This document shows positions 13,001 to 26,300 of a stretch of DNA of 64,000 bases, in pieces. The notes below the pieces were generated by a model. That model was not told where the DNA came from. It saw only the letters and a list, made by a program, of their open reading frames with translations, and did no database searches. Position numbers and translations under genes: made by a program. The DNA is from Colius striatus (lineage: Eukaryota; Chordata; Aves; Coliiformes; Coliidae), in assembly GCF_028858725.1 (NCBI RefSeq), contig NC_084763.1:54878152-54942151 (forward strand), in the 5' to 3' direction. Every line of letters starts with the position of its first letter. Position 1 is the stretch's first letter.

Positions 13001-13609
13001 GTGTGTGGGAGTCCCCAGGACACGCAGGGCTCTGCACTGGGGGCCTGGAGGTGACTCCGTCATCCCCAAGGCATGCGCTGGCCTGGACATGTATCTGTGA
13101 ACTAGGCCTGAGGTTCAGGGCTGTGTGTGAACCTCAGCTTCACAAACAGAGAAACATGGAAGAAAACTTAACAGCCTTTCCTTTTGTGGGCAAGAAAACA
13201 GAAATGCCTACCCTGCCCTAGAAAGCAAGATTGAAAAATAATCTCTCAAAAGCCCTTGAAATGAAAGGGGGGGGGCAAAGATCCCGATGGGTTTGTGAAG
13301 AAAATGGAGTTTCTTTTGAGTAAATAAGAAACCAGGGAAGGCCAGGCCACCTGGCATGACTTCACAGCCAGACACACACCCCTGCAAGGTACAGGCAGTC
13401 ATCAGAAAATCAAACAGGGCATCCAGTTCTGCAGCGAAGTTTTCTGTTCTTGTAAACCGAATGAAATTAATCATTACATTTATCTACAGGCTGTTCTATA
13501 AAATCAATAGGCTCCAGTGCTGCATAGCAGTCAAAATATGACAAGGCACTTAAACTTTGCCAGCTCGATCCAATTAATGATATCTTCGTTAGAAAACAGT
13601 CATTTTTAT

Positions 13610-13625
13610 AGAGTCAGTTGACTCT
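13610..13625. repeat. 7-bp inverted repeat with AP-1-like half sites
   Basis: AGAGTCA-GT-TGACTCT is a perfect inverted repeat with a 2-nt spacer, embedded in an AT-rich stretch (13560-13770). Each arm resembles an AP-1/MAF half site (GAGTCA). A binding role is inference only. Confidence 0.6.
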
Positions 13626-14622
13626 TCAAGGACTATAATATAAGCTTGATATAAGCTCATTGATTTTTGCTTTATGATTTCCAGGTGAAAGCAAACAGAG
13701 ATCACTCGCTTTATAAAACTGTGAAAATATGTGTGTATTTAACACACCAATATTATTTATAAGCAGCAACTAGTATTTAAGTGCCTCTCGTATGGCTTGA
13801 TAAAAGTGGTTCATGAATTCAGCCCTCTCAAATGTTCAGAGGATGTTCTTGCACGCTCCTGCTATCGTCATTTGTCTTTCCCCTCTGACATGTGCAGTTT
13901 TTTATGCAGGAAGACTGTGTAGACGAGGCTCATCAGCAAGGAGGAGGGCAGCCTGAATACCTATGAGGTGTTGATGGAAAGCAAGCACCTCTGAAAACCC
14001 CAACCTGGCTCTCACAGCTCTGAACACAGCAGCCTGGGAGCTTGCAAGGCAGAAAGGTGACCAAGGGAGTCTAAATAGAGCAAGGGTGGGATAACACTGC
14101 AGGTGTAGTGAGTTGGAGGTAGAGAAGAGCCTGTTGGGTGGTAAGGGCTTTTAGGGGTGGAAGGTAGAGGAAGAAAGGTTTGGTTTGGAGTAAGGACTGG
14201 AGGGAGGAGAAGGTCACTGAGATTTGGGTGCTCGTGAGGTTCTCAAGCCCTCTTGGGAAATGAAAGGTACAAAAACCAGCAGGAAGGTGCTGCTCCTGGG
14301 TCTGCAGGACTGGCCAGTGGATCTCTCCGCCTAGTCAAACCGTTTGCTCCAGGTCAGGCTGTGACTCCACCTTTCTTTGTGCTTTTCCCCCTTGACCCCG
14401 CATGTCTGAACAGGTATCCTCTCAGGGGACAGTGGCCGGGTGGGCTGTGTTTGCTGTGTATGCTGCAGACCAAACCTTGCTGAACCAGAGGGCTTCCTCC
14501 TGTCCTCTGTCCCTGGACAAACATCAAACAGCAGGCTCCAGCATCTGAGAGTAGAAGAGCAAATCTAGCAGCAGGACCATCTAGGTAAATCAAGTCAGTG
14601 CCACACACTTCTCAGTAACAGT

Positions 14623-14652
14623 CCTTACCAGGCATCTCCTTACCAGGCATCT
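14623..14652. repeat. 15-bp exact tandem duplication
   Basis: CCTTACCAGGCATCT occurs twice head-to-tail (14623-14637 and 14638-14652). It is a short local duplication with no visible function. Confidence 0.95.
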
Positions 14653-15800
14653 GCTACGTAAGTGCAAAAACAAATTGCCCAATAATGGCAAGCGCTTGGG
14701 GTTTGGTGGTTTATTGTCATTAATAAGGGGCTCTTGTTAGAAATGGGAATCTAGGAGGGAAGAGTGAGCTAAGCTGCTTCTGTCCCATCCATGCCCAGAT
14801 CTTCCCAAAACCAAAGGAGGGTGTCTGGAGGACGAGGACCTGGGGTTTCATAGCAAACAAGACAAAAACTGACGAAAGGAGTGAGTTTTGTCTCCTTTCC
14901 AAAGCTGAGAGGCTGTTTTCAGTTGTGATAGGCAGATACAGAAACAGAAGCATTGCCTTTCCCCAGTAATGATTTGCAGTTACACGGTGTGTTGCTCCTG
15001 GTTGCTGAGGTGCTTTGCCTAGCCAAGGGAACACAAGCACTGTGGGGTCCCTGGCACATCCCAGAAGCTGCCACCCATCACTGACAGATGGGCAGAGGAT
15101 GCAGGTGTCCCAGCACCAGGCATGAGGCCGTATTTCTACACAGGCAGGAGCGTGGCAAAGGCTGGTGAGCGGCCACTGTCAGGTGATGGGCACCTGGGCT
15201 TGGTTCAGCGGGCAGGAGATGGTGGCAGGAGCCATTTGTGGTGTATTGCAAGATATAAAAAGCTCCACGCCGCCGTGAGCTCGAGTCTTCGGGGAGGTGA
15301 GTTGTAAATGATCACAGAGGAAAGTGAGTCTCGGTCCTCCAGCTGCTCCTTGCCCCTTTCCCACAGCTTTCAGATGCAAGGAGAGATATAACAGGGTGAA
15401 TAATTGGACAAGTCTCGAGACAGTTCTTTGGCAGTCTTTAAGTCAGCCAGGTTAATAGGAGTTCCTCAGACCTGCAACAGGGGGAGGGGAGGAAAAGCCA
15501 TGACAAGAGGAGGCAATTAGCAGGCTGCACCGAGGGAGCCCAGTCCAAGCCAGGGGAGCTGCTACAGAGCTGCCACCTTCTCACAAACATGGAGGCTTGT
15601 CTGGGACAGATCATTCCTTTGTGGCTAGGACTTGAGAGTGAGCACATGGAACGGAGGCTTCAGTGCTGCCCACCGCTCTCCGGGGGCTGAGGGTCAGCAC
15701 AGGGGCTGCTTCCCTATGCTCTACTGGGCCCTCTGGCATGGGTCAGCCTGCAAAAGCACAGAGCTCTCATCAGGCTCAGGTGATAGCAGTGAGATGACAG

Positions 15801-15905
15801 GGAATCACACAGAACCACAGGATCTTAAGGGTTGGGAGGGACCTCAAGAGATGATCTAATCCACATCCCCACCCGTGCAGAGCCTGCCCACTGACCCAGC
15901 TAAGC
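15801..15905 (-). mobile_element. CR1 LINE 3'-end fragment
   Basis: The plus strand reads ggaatcacacagaaccacag, then gatcttaagggttgggaggg, acctcaagagatgatctaat and a degenerate cacccgtgcagagcc. This is the reverse complement of a CR1 3' UTR, more diverged than the copy at 23.27 kb. Confidence 0.85.
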
Positions 15906-18900
15906 CCTGCTCCAAAAAACAGCCACCCCTGGGCAGCAGCAGCGAGGTGAGGGGGCAGGCAGCATGTGGGAAGGTGCTGTACCCTCAGGGGGAGGCTGCT
16001 GGAGCAGAGCTGGTGGCGAGGAATCCCTCACGAGAGTGAGTGACAGTAATTGGGAGTAATTGCAGCAATGCAGACACGAAGAAGGCTTTTTAGTAATTCA
16101 CCGCTCCCTGTAACATGATATGAATAATCTCCCTCTAAAGTGATGGTTGTGACTGCAGCTTCATCATCCCCTTTTTTTTTTATTGAGTTTTGCCTTAAAC
16201 TACTTGTAAACTGAGATAATCAGTTTCTGTGGGATTATTAAGAGGATGGCACATCTATTACACTTCTCAAATCAGCCATTTTCCCACCTTGTTTTTACTT
16301 AATGTCTTTTTCCTTTTATTCACCCTTTAAAACAAGAAGAAAATTGCTGCACTTTGCCACCCCAGCCTGCTCTGCTGGTTGCAGGAGCTGTAGCAGACAT
16401 TTGCTACCAGGAAGGCAAATAAAAGTTGCCCCAAACGCTTTCACAGGGATCACAAGTCCTGTCAGAGTGGTCTTACAGTACCTCAGCTTGCTTGAGGGTG
16501 ATGTGACACTGAGAGAGATGGAGGCAGCTGTCAGCAGCTGGTGCAGGAGCTTGCTCTGGTAAGAAGCTTTACTCAGAGTTTAAGCTGAGGAGTGACTGAT
16601 GACACCATGTGAGACTGTTGCCCAGGTATTAGCCTTCAGACCTGCTTTGGGTGCAAAACTGTTGATGAAGCCTCAAGTGTTTGCTCTGCCTCATACCTTA
16701 GAGGTTTTTTATCTGACAGGGCTTCTTACCTTCCTCCTCCTTGCCTCCCAGGTTGTCTGGTGGCTGTTCCAGGTTGATGGGAGATGTATTTATGATCTGC
16801 AGCATTAATGCTCAAAAAAATTGGAGTAGGAAATGCTCATGTTGCATTTGAAAGGAGCCTGGTTCAGTCAGTGTTTTCTGTTCCTGCGTTACCAGCCAGC
16901 AGAGGAGGCTCAGACTCTGTCCTCACCACGCTGCTAAGCACCCTGGAGCAAGGGCTGGCCTTCAGCCTGCCTTCTGGGACTCAAGTGGTACCACTCTAAA
17001 AAGAAAGGGTGATGAAAAAGAGAGGAAAACTGAGGGCAAAGGGTCAAACTTCTCAAGGGAACACATGAAGGCAGATGCACATGGGTGGCAGATGTAAGAC
17101 ATTATGCAAAGGAATAAGCCATCAGGGCCAGGACAGGGAGCATGGTGCCCTGCGTGGGAGTAGCCATGCAGCAAGGGCTGGGGCTGAGGGCTCCTCTAAA
17201 TACATCTCCTCCTTTCCCAGGGGTTGTGGCAAAAAAAAAGGCAGTATCTCCACATTTCTGAAAGCCAGAGCTCTGGGGTGAATGTCTGCAAAAGGCTAAT
17301 GGAATCAGAGCGAGAGTCTTCTGCCCTTGCTCTGCAGAGCGTGTCCCTCACCATTTCAACTCAAATAGGTTCATTGAAAAGCTGGGGGAGTTGTTGTGAA
17401 CTTTCCCTTTGAACAAAGTGTGCTGAACTGTTTCTGAGTGCTGAGAAGTGATATTTAATCTGATATTCAGTGTATGCAGCTTGTATTCTTATTTCTATCA
17501 GTCACCATTCCCCCTTCGAGGCAGCCCGTGAGGAGGTGAGCCATAGGAAATGTTGGATGTAAACACAGATGTGACCCACCACTACCCTTCAGGGCTAGTG
17601 TGCAGGCACACACAGTGAACAAGGTGGGCTTTGGAGGCTGGTTGCTGTTCACAAAGAGTAATTCTGCAGAGTGGATCTGGCACCGAGGAGCAGAGGTCAG
17701 GGCAGCACGATGAGAGACAAGGCAGGTTGGGATCTGGATTTGTCTAATCCTCTGCAGCCTCACCATTCTATAAAATTTGGGGGAGAAAAAAATGGACTAA
17801 TTCATTGTGGATTATGATTTATTGCACATGGAGGATCTTTGTGCTCTCATGGCTGTTGATCATTGGTGTGGCAGCGCTCAGGTGCAGAAGAAGTTCCTAA
17901 TAATCCCTTTCCTTCTGCAGCCAAGCCCTGGCAGCGAGCAGAGAGATTTCTGCAGGGCAGGTCTTTGTGCTTCTTCTTTCCCTTCTTCCCCTTTGGAGCC
18001 AGCCACAAGACTTGGCTGGCTGTGAATCTTTGAAGGGGGTTCAACAAGGAGCAGTGCTCTGTTGCAGGATGTCTCCTCCTAAACAGAAAGGCTGCGTTCA
18101 CCCTGAGCTTGCAGGGGAAATCTGTCCTTCTGTGGAGTCCAGGCACGTGGGTCTAAACAGAAATTTAGGCACCACCTCTAGAAATAATCTATCCTATTCA
18201 CAGCATCAGGCCAAAAAAAAACCCCAAACCCAAAGGAAAAGGAATTTTCTGCCCAGCATGCTCAAAGAACTTCTTATCCATCATGCTGGAAATAGCTCCC
18301 GGGTAGCAAAGCTCACTCATCATCCAGCCCGTATTTAATCCTTTTAATTACCCACCACAGAATGACTTGTCTGCCATCACCCAAACCTGCTCAGCTCAGC
18401 TCAACCACTGTAGATGTATGAGCACACTCTTGGGCGCTTTCCAGAAATCCCACCAGTGCCGAGCTGGGTTTCTGCATTTGTGGGACCTTCAAGCACAGGC
18501 TGGTGGCTCTGATGGATATGCACCAGAGCTGGAGGCTTGGTCACTCCCAGTCAGTCCTAAAATGCAGCCATCCCACTGCCCACCTGCTTTTGGCATCTTC
18601 ACAATAATTCAAATCAAGCTGCTAATTTCTGGGAGAGCAATGACAAAGCCTGTTTCACTTGCAAGCTACCAAAAGCAACCACTGTGATTACTGAGGCAAG
18701 AGACTGAATCAGCTCCGTTTCCTTGCAGCGTTTTTGGTATTCTGTTGGTGTTTCTAAGATTTCTCATCCCGTGACACACTGAGACATTCATCTCCAGTTA
18801 CAGTGAAAACCCACAGGTTTGCAGAGAAGTCAAAAATCCATCCTCATCTGCTGCTTCTGCTGGAGTCAAATGTTTCAACCCAGCACCTCCAGAACGTCTC

Positions 18901-19439
18901 ATCCCTTTTGCAATGTTTCCTCAAGCGTGTCCCTCGTTCTTTGCTCCTCTCACAGTGCTTCTCAGCTAAGGGCTGTGTTTGAAGAGGGCTTCACTGTGCA
19001 CTTGCAGCAACACAAGCATCAAGAGCCTCTGAGGTGCTCTCTGAAGAGGCTGTAGGAAAAAAAAAGTGGCAGCACAAGTAACTGATAAACCTCACAGAAA
19101 CACATCAGCAAAACCACAGAGAGTGTGGGAATATCGAGTTAAACGTGGAAGAACAGGGTAGAGCCGGTGGGGAAGTACAGACACTAATACATTTTCAAAG
19201 AGGGAAAAAACCAGAGCCCCAAGAAGATAAGACATTGTAATTCTGTGCAAAAAGCTGAAGTGGAATATACCTTCTAGCTGTTGATTGTTTTTTCATGAGC
19301 TACTGAACAGAATAATTCTTATGGAAAAACACAGAAAAGGAAAGTGAAGAAAACATATTAGGAAATCAGAATACATTCGTCAGTCTAAATCACCGAGCTC
19401 TGAAAAATCACTGCGTACAAAAAGCACGAGCATCGCAAC

Positions 19440-19650
19440 GCACACACGGAGCAGAGCCTTGGGGTGCCAGGGCAGGGCGAGGGAAGGGGGGAGGTGTGCC
19501 GGGGCGCGGAGCTCTGGCTCCCGGCGCCAGCCTCTGAGCTCTCCGAGCTCCGCAGCGCGGGGCTGCCGGCTGGCAGCTGCCTCCTCCCCGGGCGACAGCG
19601 TCCCCCGGCCCTGCTCAGCTCCTGCCTGTGTGCTCAGCGTGGGCTCGGGG
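19440..19650. promoter_or_regulatory. Orphan CpG-rich patch
   Basis: A compact GC-rich block with many CpGs (for example gggcgcggagc, cccggcgccag, gcagcgcggggc, cccgggcgacagcg) sits in an otherwise CpG-poor intergenic stretch about 10.5 kb upstream of C1QL3. It overlaps open frames on both strands that look like composition effects. It could be an alternative promoter or enhancer-type CpG island; no gene is recognised beside it. Confidence 0.45.
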
Positions 19651-22600
19651 AGGGAAGAACCACAGCACACCACGCTTGAGAGCAGCGAGCCACTCACGCA
19701 GGGAAGAGTTTGCTCGCTTCCATAATCCCTGTAGCTGGAGAAGACCTGAATTAGCACCATGATTTTTTAAGCTGTCTGCCCAAGCACCTGTAACAATCAG
19801 CTTTTAGTGCATCTAAATCACACCTGCAAACCAGCCAACAATATCTAGCTCAGGTGTCCTTTGGGGGCATTAGTTGCATGGAGACATGTTTCTATTTCTA
19901 GGGTTCTGTCACAGCCTCAGAGCTGCCCAAGCTGCTGTTAGGCAGCACAAATCCTGCCCGTTTGCCTGGGGTTGGCCCTGGCAGGAAGATGAAAAGAAAC
20001 TCCATTCAGCTGCAGCCACACAGAGCTCTTCTGGAGACAAAGCTTCAGTTTCAGCCCAGCACCAGTTGTGGAGATGAAACTGCAGTTCCAGTCCTCAGCC
20101 AGGACAAGAACCGCTCCTAGACACTGGCCTCTTGCCCACCCGGCTCTGACAGGTTTGTGACTGTATCCCTCAGTGACTCTGATCTGGACTGACAGACACA
20201 CTTTTTTAGCTGTAAAAGAGAATGTATTTCATTCATACCAAAAAAAAATGTGTAGCAGCATATGTGGGAGGCACATTGTGCATTCCCCAGAACTGGAATA
20301 AACATGCTGGCTCTCTGAAATCCCCCAGGTAATGAAATGTCATTTCAGACAAGGCTGAACAATGGATGCCCCGAATTAACTGCATCAATTAGAGACCAAT
20401 TTCATGTCACTGGCACAGCCCTTTGCATGGACACTGCCAGCAGCCAGAGTACTCTGGTCTGATTTAGTTGTAGTTGGGCAGAAGATGAAACAAATGTGGA
20501 CAGTGAGATGGCTGGTGCAGATGAGGTGCTGGTGTGCCTGGCATCACTGGCTGAGCTCGCTGGGATGTGAGGACTCCTTTCCAGGTCAAGCAGCCCTGAT
20601 TCCTGACTGCAGGTTGTTGTAAGAAGCAATAGAGAACACAGTGTGTTTTACTAGCTGTGGTGCCCTTTAGTCCACGCTCTTCCCTTTATCCCTTTCCACG
20701 TGGCAAAGCAACAACGGTGCCTGGCACTGTGGTGGGTGAAAACCCCCCTTCAGTGGGCAAAGGAGCTGCCTGTTCCCTTTCCCCTACAGCAGCTAGGAAA
20801 TTGTGTATCTGCTGCTGCAGGGAAAGAAGTATTCCTCAAATATGCCTTTCCTTTTGGGAAAAGGCTCTTGCTGAGGGGTTTTTTTTAAGGCTTTGGATCT
20901 GCTCCCCTTCAGAGTGTGACTCTGCAAGATTCTTTGGCCAGACACAGACGCTGGATGTTGTCAGCCTGCAAGGAAGCATGTCCCTTGTAGACCGAGCTCA
21001 GTGCTGCTTTAGTGGCCTGAAGCTACTTGATCTATCAGCAGCTAAAGATGTTTTCTCTGTGGGTCCCACTTACAGCCACAGACTCTGCTTTCCTGGCACA
21101 AGTGGGCAGCCTCATCCTTCTCAATGCTGTGAGCCGTGAAAGCCTCAGAACAGCGTTCTCTTTAAAGGGGAGCAGTCAAGGAGAGCTATGCTAATTATCT
21201 TGGGTAGAGGATCCTTTAGGTCTTTGCCAGTTTTTATCAAAGCATAAAAAGCAATTATTAAAATTAATGCAATTTACCATGTGTTCTACTTCTAGCAAAG
21301 CTATTTTTGGCAAGGGTTGCCATCTGTCCCATTCAGCAAGATCAGCCACAGACTTTTGCTCTCTATTCCACTTCCCACAGCTCTCATGTGGAGCTGGGCA
21401 AACACATGCCTTTTTGCAGAAACAACTACCTCAACAGCAGCATGTAACTCACCTGAAAATTGTCATTGCCTGGAGGTGAGTGTTCTCTTTTTCTTCTTTC
21501 CCAGTTGCTCTCTGTTGGTGCTGGGAAGCCCCCATGAAGCAGGGAGGTGAGCAAGTGCTGCACTCTCTGCACTGACAGGGTGTCCAGTGGCAGAGGCCAT
21601 GGGGGCAACTGGCAGACCTGTCTGCAGGGCCACCAAAATCAGCTTCTGCCTGTATTTTTTCACTGTTCTACAGCCTGTCTGAGCTGAAGTAAGTGAAAAT
21701 TAGTTCCTTTACTATTTTATACAACTGAAGATAAACCAACACATGGAGAATAAATGTGCAGGGATTAAAGACTTCACTCCAGGACAATGTCTGTGGGCCC
21801 ACAGGCATTCAAAGGGCCTGCACGAGGAGACAAAGAGCTGTAGAAAGGGGAACACAGCAGGCTGGATAGTCCAGAGTGGAGGTAAGTGAATCCTCTGGGG
21901 AACTGGAATGCTGCGGATGGTTTCACCTTTGCTGTCCCCTCGCAGCCCTCTGGCAGCAGCATCCTCTGCACTGAGATCTCACCTCTGTACAAATGGGAGG
22001 GAGCAAAGGAAAGAGCAAGGGCAGCTCAGTCTGTCCTTTGTGCCACTTGCCTGAAGTGGTAAGGATGAGAGAAGCTGGGCAGATGAAGGAGACTATTCTA
22101 ATGTAACATACTGAAGTCACAGAGATGAGGCAGTTTATTTTCACTGGAAAAGAGAACAAAAGATAACAATCCTGTATTTTCACCTGTGATGCCATCAGTG
22201 AGCTGGCTCCTCACTGGCTTCAGGCTACTTACTTTGTTAGCACTTGAAAATGGAGAAAGGTGTAGCTGATTGAGTGAGGAGGTGTGATAATGACATCATT
22301 AAGAACAGAAGAGTATTGTATGTTAAATGCCAAACACCTAGCCAATGTGGGGGAAAAAAAATGAATCTGGGATATAAACCCCTAAGCAGATGATTAAATA
22401 CATAAAGAGGGAACTCTGACAAGTCTTTAGACCCAGGCTGTCTGATGGCTGGATCCCACAGCAGCCAAGCTTGGCAGCATGACAGCATATTGCTTTCCAA
22501 TTGCAAGTTAGTCTGCAATTAAAGCCACTAGTGTCCCTACCTGGTGGGAGACAAATGTTGAAGGAGAGCTTACCAGACAAGATGTCTGGAGGAAGAGTTT

Positions 22601-23266
22601 GGTCAAAGCTGCCTTGAAGTTGGTGCTGTTCACCTTCAACTGTTGTGCTGCTCCATGCATTCCTCCTGCAGACACTCTCTGTTCTGCCTTGTGCCTGGTC
22701 CTCAAAAAAAAAAAGCCTCAATATGTTTATCTCAACATATCATCACTGCAACATTACAGCTAGAAATGCTGCTTCCCACAAATGATGTTCCCTGATCTGC
22801 ACAGCGTCCTGGTTAGACACTTACTCTGCTCAGAGGCACTGCCCTCTCCTCAGCTTGCCTTTCCTGGTTCCTCCCAGCATGGCAGGGAGAAGTGGCATTT
22901 ATCAGGGTACTCCCTGCAAATTCTAACCGTTTCACTCTCTCTCCCAGGCACTAAACTCAACAAAAGATCCTTGTCTCTTCCAGATAGTTAAAGATTGACT
23001 TAAAGTTAATGAAACGGAAGATTCCAGGCTAAATTCTGTTCTCACAAAGACCAGTGAGACTCTAATTTGAGTTCAATGAGCTTCACCATGGAATAACACA
23101 GGAGGGAGGGCTCCTTTCAGGCCAGTGCAGTCACTCATATGGTAAGTGCAAACAGCATTCAGCACTCGCTCAATTAGCTGGCTGGAGTAACTCAGTGTGC
23201 ACACCAGCGACTGAGAAGGTTTTCATGGGCTATTGTGTATATTATCTTGCTCTTCTGGGTCACATG

Positions 23267-23331
23267 GAATCACAGAATCACAGAATGGTAGGGGTTAGAA
23301 GGGACCTTTAGAGATCATCTAGTCCAATCAA
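23267..23331 (-). mobile_element. CR1 LINE 3'-end fragment
   Basis: The plus strand reads gaatcacagaatcacagaat, then ggtaggggttagaagggacc and agagatcatctagtccaatc. This is the reverse complement of a CR1 3' UTR with the characteristic repeated tail unit. Only about 65 bp remains. Confidence 0.88.
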
Positions 23332-26300
23332 TTTGAACAGTCAAATACAAAACAACAGGTTACTAAACTGTGACATTCGCATTCCTGTTTCACATCTGCG
23401 TGCATGTGTGTGTCTCTGCTTATTATAGACATATGTATAATGTCTTACTACCAGAAAGAACACCCTGTTGAGATTTGCTCTTCCTAGAGAGCAGAAAATC
23501 TCAGTCCCCAGATAGCAGAGACACTCTCCAGCCAGTCCTGTTCCTCTTCTCACCTGATGCCGTGGGATTGGTGCAGTAAATGTGCACACTGGTTTGATTG
23601 CTGTATAGAAAGAATACCAACAGCCTGGCTGAAAACCTACGTACTGCATGAGAAGGTGTGCACATCTCAGTGGCTGGGGGAGACTTTGGTTTTTCTCTCT
23701 GATCTATGTCTCTTTTTTTGCTGTCATTGCTAAATGCAAGTGAAATTCCCAAACACCAAACCCACAAGTTACATTCAGTACCGTGTAGCTTATCAACGAC
23801 GGTGTTGGCAATAGGTTCTGCTGGAAAACATGCACAACAGCTCCTCTGCACGGCTTCTATCTCTACAATGCCATGAGGAAAAGGCCTGGTCCCTTCCTCA
23901 TTGTGCAGTCACAGCATAATCAGTCCCTTGGGAGAGGAGAGCATTCATTGTATCTCCCTGTGCTTTGCAACTCTGAAAGTCATGCAAATAGCAGAACCAA
24001 TTCTAATGCCTTAGTTAACCTGGCTTACAACTTCCTTCAGTGGAGCTATTCCTAATTTGTGACGGGCCAGGCCCACAGATCAATAATGCAACATGCTTTT
24101 TTCTTAACAGCACAAGGACAAATGTCACAAAAACTCTGAGCCCAGTTGCCTGCCATAAGAATCAAAGGCTCAGCATCTTTCAAGCTCCCCACAAAGTCCA
24201 CTGCATGTCATTTCGTTGTATAGAAGATTGTTTGGGACCAAAGAGTCTCCTGCTTTAACTAATGAAACAGATAGGAAGAAAAATGAGTGATCAGAAGTAA
24301 TTGCAATTTGCAAAGTAAATTGCACCATTAACTAGTCCAGAAATCAATAATCAGGCACAAGAAAAAAGAAAATCAGCTGTGGGGATGACAGAACACGAAA
24401 TAAATCTCTCGGGCATCTTGCCACTCAAGGGGTTTTAATTTTGAGTTCTCCACTCCCAGCTATCCATCCACATTGCCCATCCATCAACCTCGTGATGGAG
24501 ATAAAGGACTCTGGTATGCAACTCCAGAAGACTGCTGGGTTGGTAGAACAGTGGGAAGGGAGCCTTTCAGGTTTGGAGGAGGTAGGTTAAAGCTTGCCTG
24601 TGCTCCTGGTTTTTTTCCCCTAATATCTTTTTCCAGTAGCCTCATAACCATTTCAAAGGTAACCAGAATCATTCTCATGGGCAAATCACCTGGAAATCTC
24701 CTCCTGATTGACTCCAACAATTGACATGATTTTTAATAGGAGTGGAACTTGATTTATGCTTTTGCTTATTGATACAGTTTTAAGCAGGGATGAAGTGGTT
24801 GTTTAATCTTGCTCCCACGTTACAGGCATTTATCTTCCATCCACTTATATTTACTATTTACCCCTTTATAAGAATGCAGACATTGTAGCCTTCACTATTA
24901 GCAATACTCTTTGGTTTAATGGCACTTAGGGTTATCTTTATATTTGGGGATTTTATTAATGAGCACTGTGAGTTCTTGTCTGTGACAGGTTATTTGCTAT
25001 GGGTTTCGATCAGAAGGGGGTTAAGCAGGGTGTCAAGAGGAAAGCCTACATGAAAAACATTGCAGTTGCAGAAGCCAAGACTTCTACATCAAAAGAGGGT
25101 GATAAGTTAAATTGCCCATCCTAGAGGAAGGGAGAGGTGGTGTGTGTAGAGAAAACAAAGGGTGTTTTCAGCAGTGTGAGCTGCACCCTGCCCAAGCAGG
25201 CATGGGCTCTGGGGTACTGGATATCCAGGCTCTTGTGAAAAACATTGGTGGAAGTGCTGTGTAAAACAGTGTAGTGTTTGAAACCCAGTTTAAATGCAGC
25301 ACACTTACTGGTATATCGAGGCTGTTTATGGAGATGTGTTTACTGGCTGGAGCAGGCATTGCTCAGTGGGCCCTCCATAGTGCTGTGGTGCTCGGTGACC
25401 TCTCTAGAAACTGCCCACAGCTCCCACTGCAAAGGAAAGCACTGGTTTGTGTCACTTGGAAGAGGTGAGAGATCAGCAAAAGGGGCTCAGTGGGTGCAGC
25501 TTTACCCAGAGGCTGTGAAGCTGACCCCAGGTAACAAGGACAGCTCCTGCAGTTGTAGCCCATCACTGGTGTCAGAGCACTCAATCAGTCAGACACCAGT
25601 GGGACTGAAGTACCAGTATGACTGTCAAAAAACACCCCTCAGGTTGACTGTGCACTTTCTGTGCACCACTACAGCTCTGGACCTGCCACCTTAGAACACA
25701 GTGAGGGAAGGGAGAAAACACAGAGAGAAGCAGACTTGCAGGCACATGGGAACAGAGAGGAGAAAGCTACAAGAGTGACCTTTGGTGCTTGCAACTAGTG
25801 GTTTAATCTTTGGAATAAACAAGGGCCCTTGTGATTGTGAGCACCTTTTATGGCTCATTACTGCTATTTATGTTGGCAATTCTCAAGTGTCATACGTGAT
25901 GATTTTACACCCTTACACTTGGTCAGTTGGCTGTATAATCTTTATCTCCCTGTGTGTTTAAGACTCACTTTTATGTACAGTTGTGGTTTTATATCTCCAG
26001 TAATCCACCAGTCAAAACATGATACACATTACCTGCGTCAGGAGCTTTCCATTTGCATCCCAGCCTTCCCCAGTAACAAGTCACGTTTGACAGGTCTTTC
26101 CAGATTAAAAACTCAAAAGGAAGAGACATGTGGACTTGATTTCCAAATTCTCCTTGTTGAGCACTGTCACTTTAGTGACAGCCCTCCCCGAATTCCCCCT
26201 TCATTCAGATCAAAAGCCATTGTAACCATTTCAAGGCTGGATTCACTGCCTTTGGATCATTTTCCTATTTGCCTTCGTGTTCAGGGGCCGATCTTCAAAG

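Noticed and set aside
20657-21139. 160-codon plus-strand frame in the intergenic region
   Set aside because: No good start, no splice context, no recognisable motif, and a Cys/Ser/Pro-rich mixture typical of noncoding DNA.
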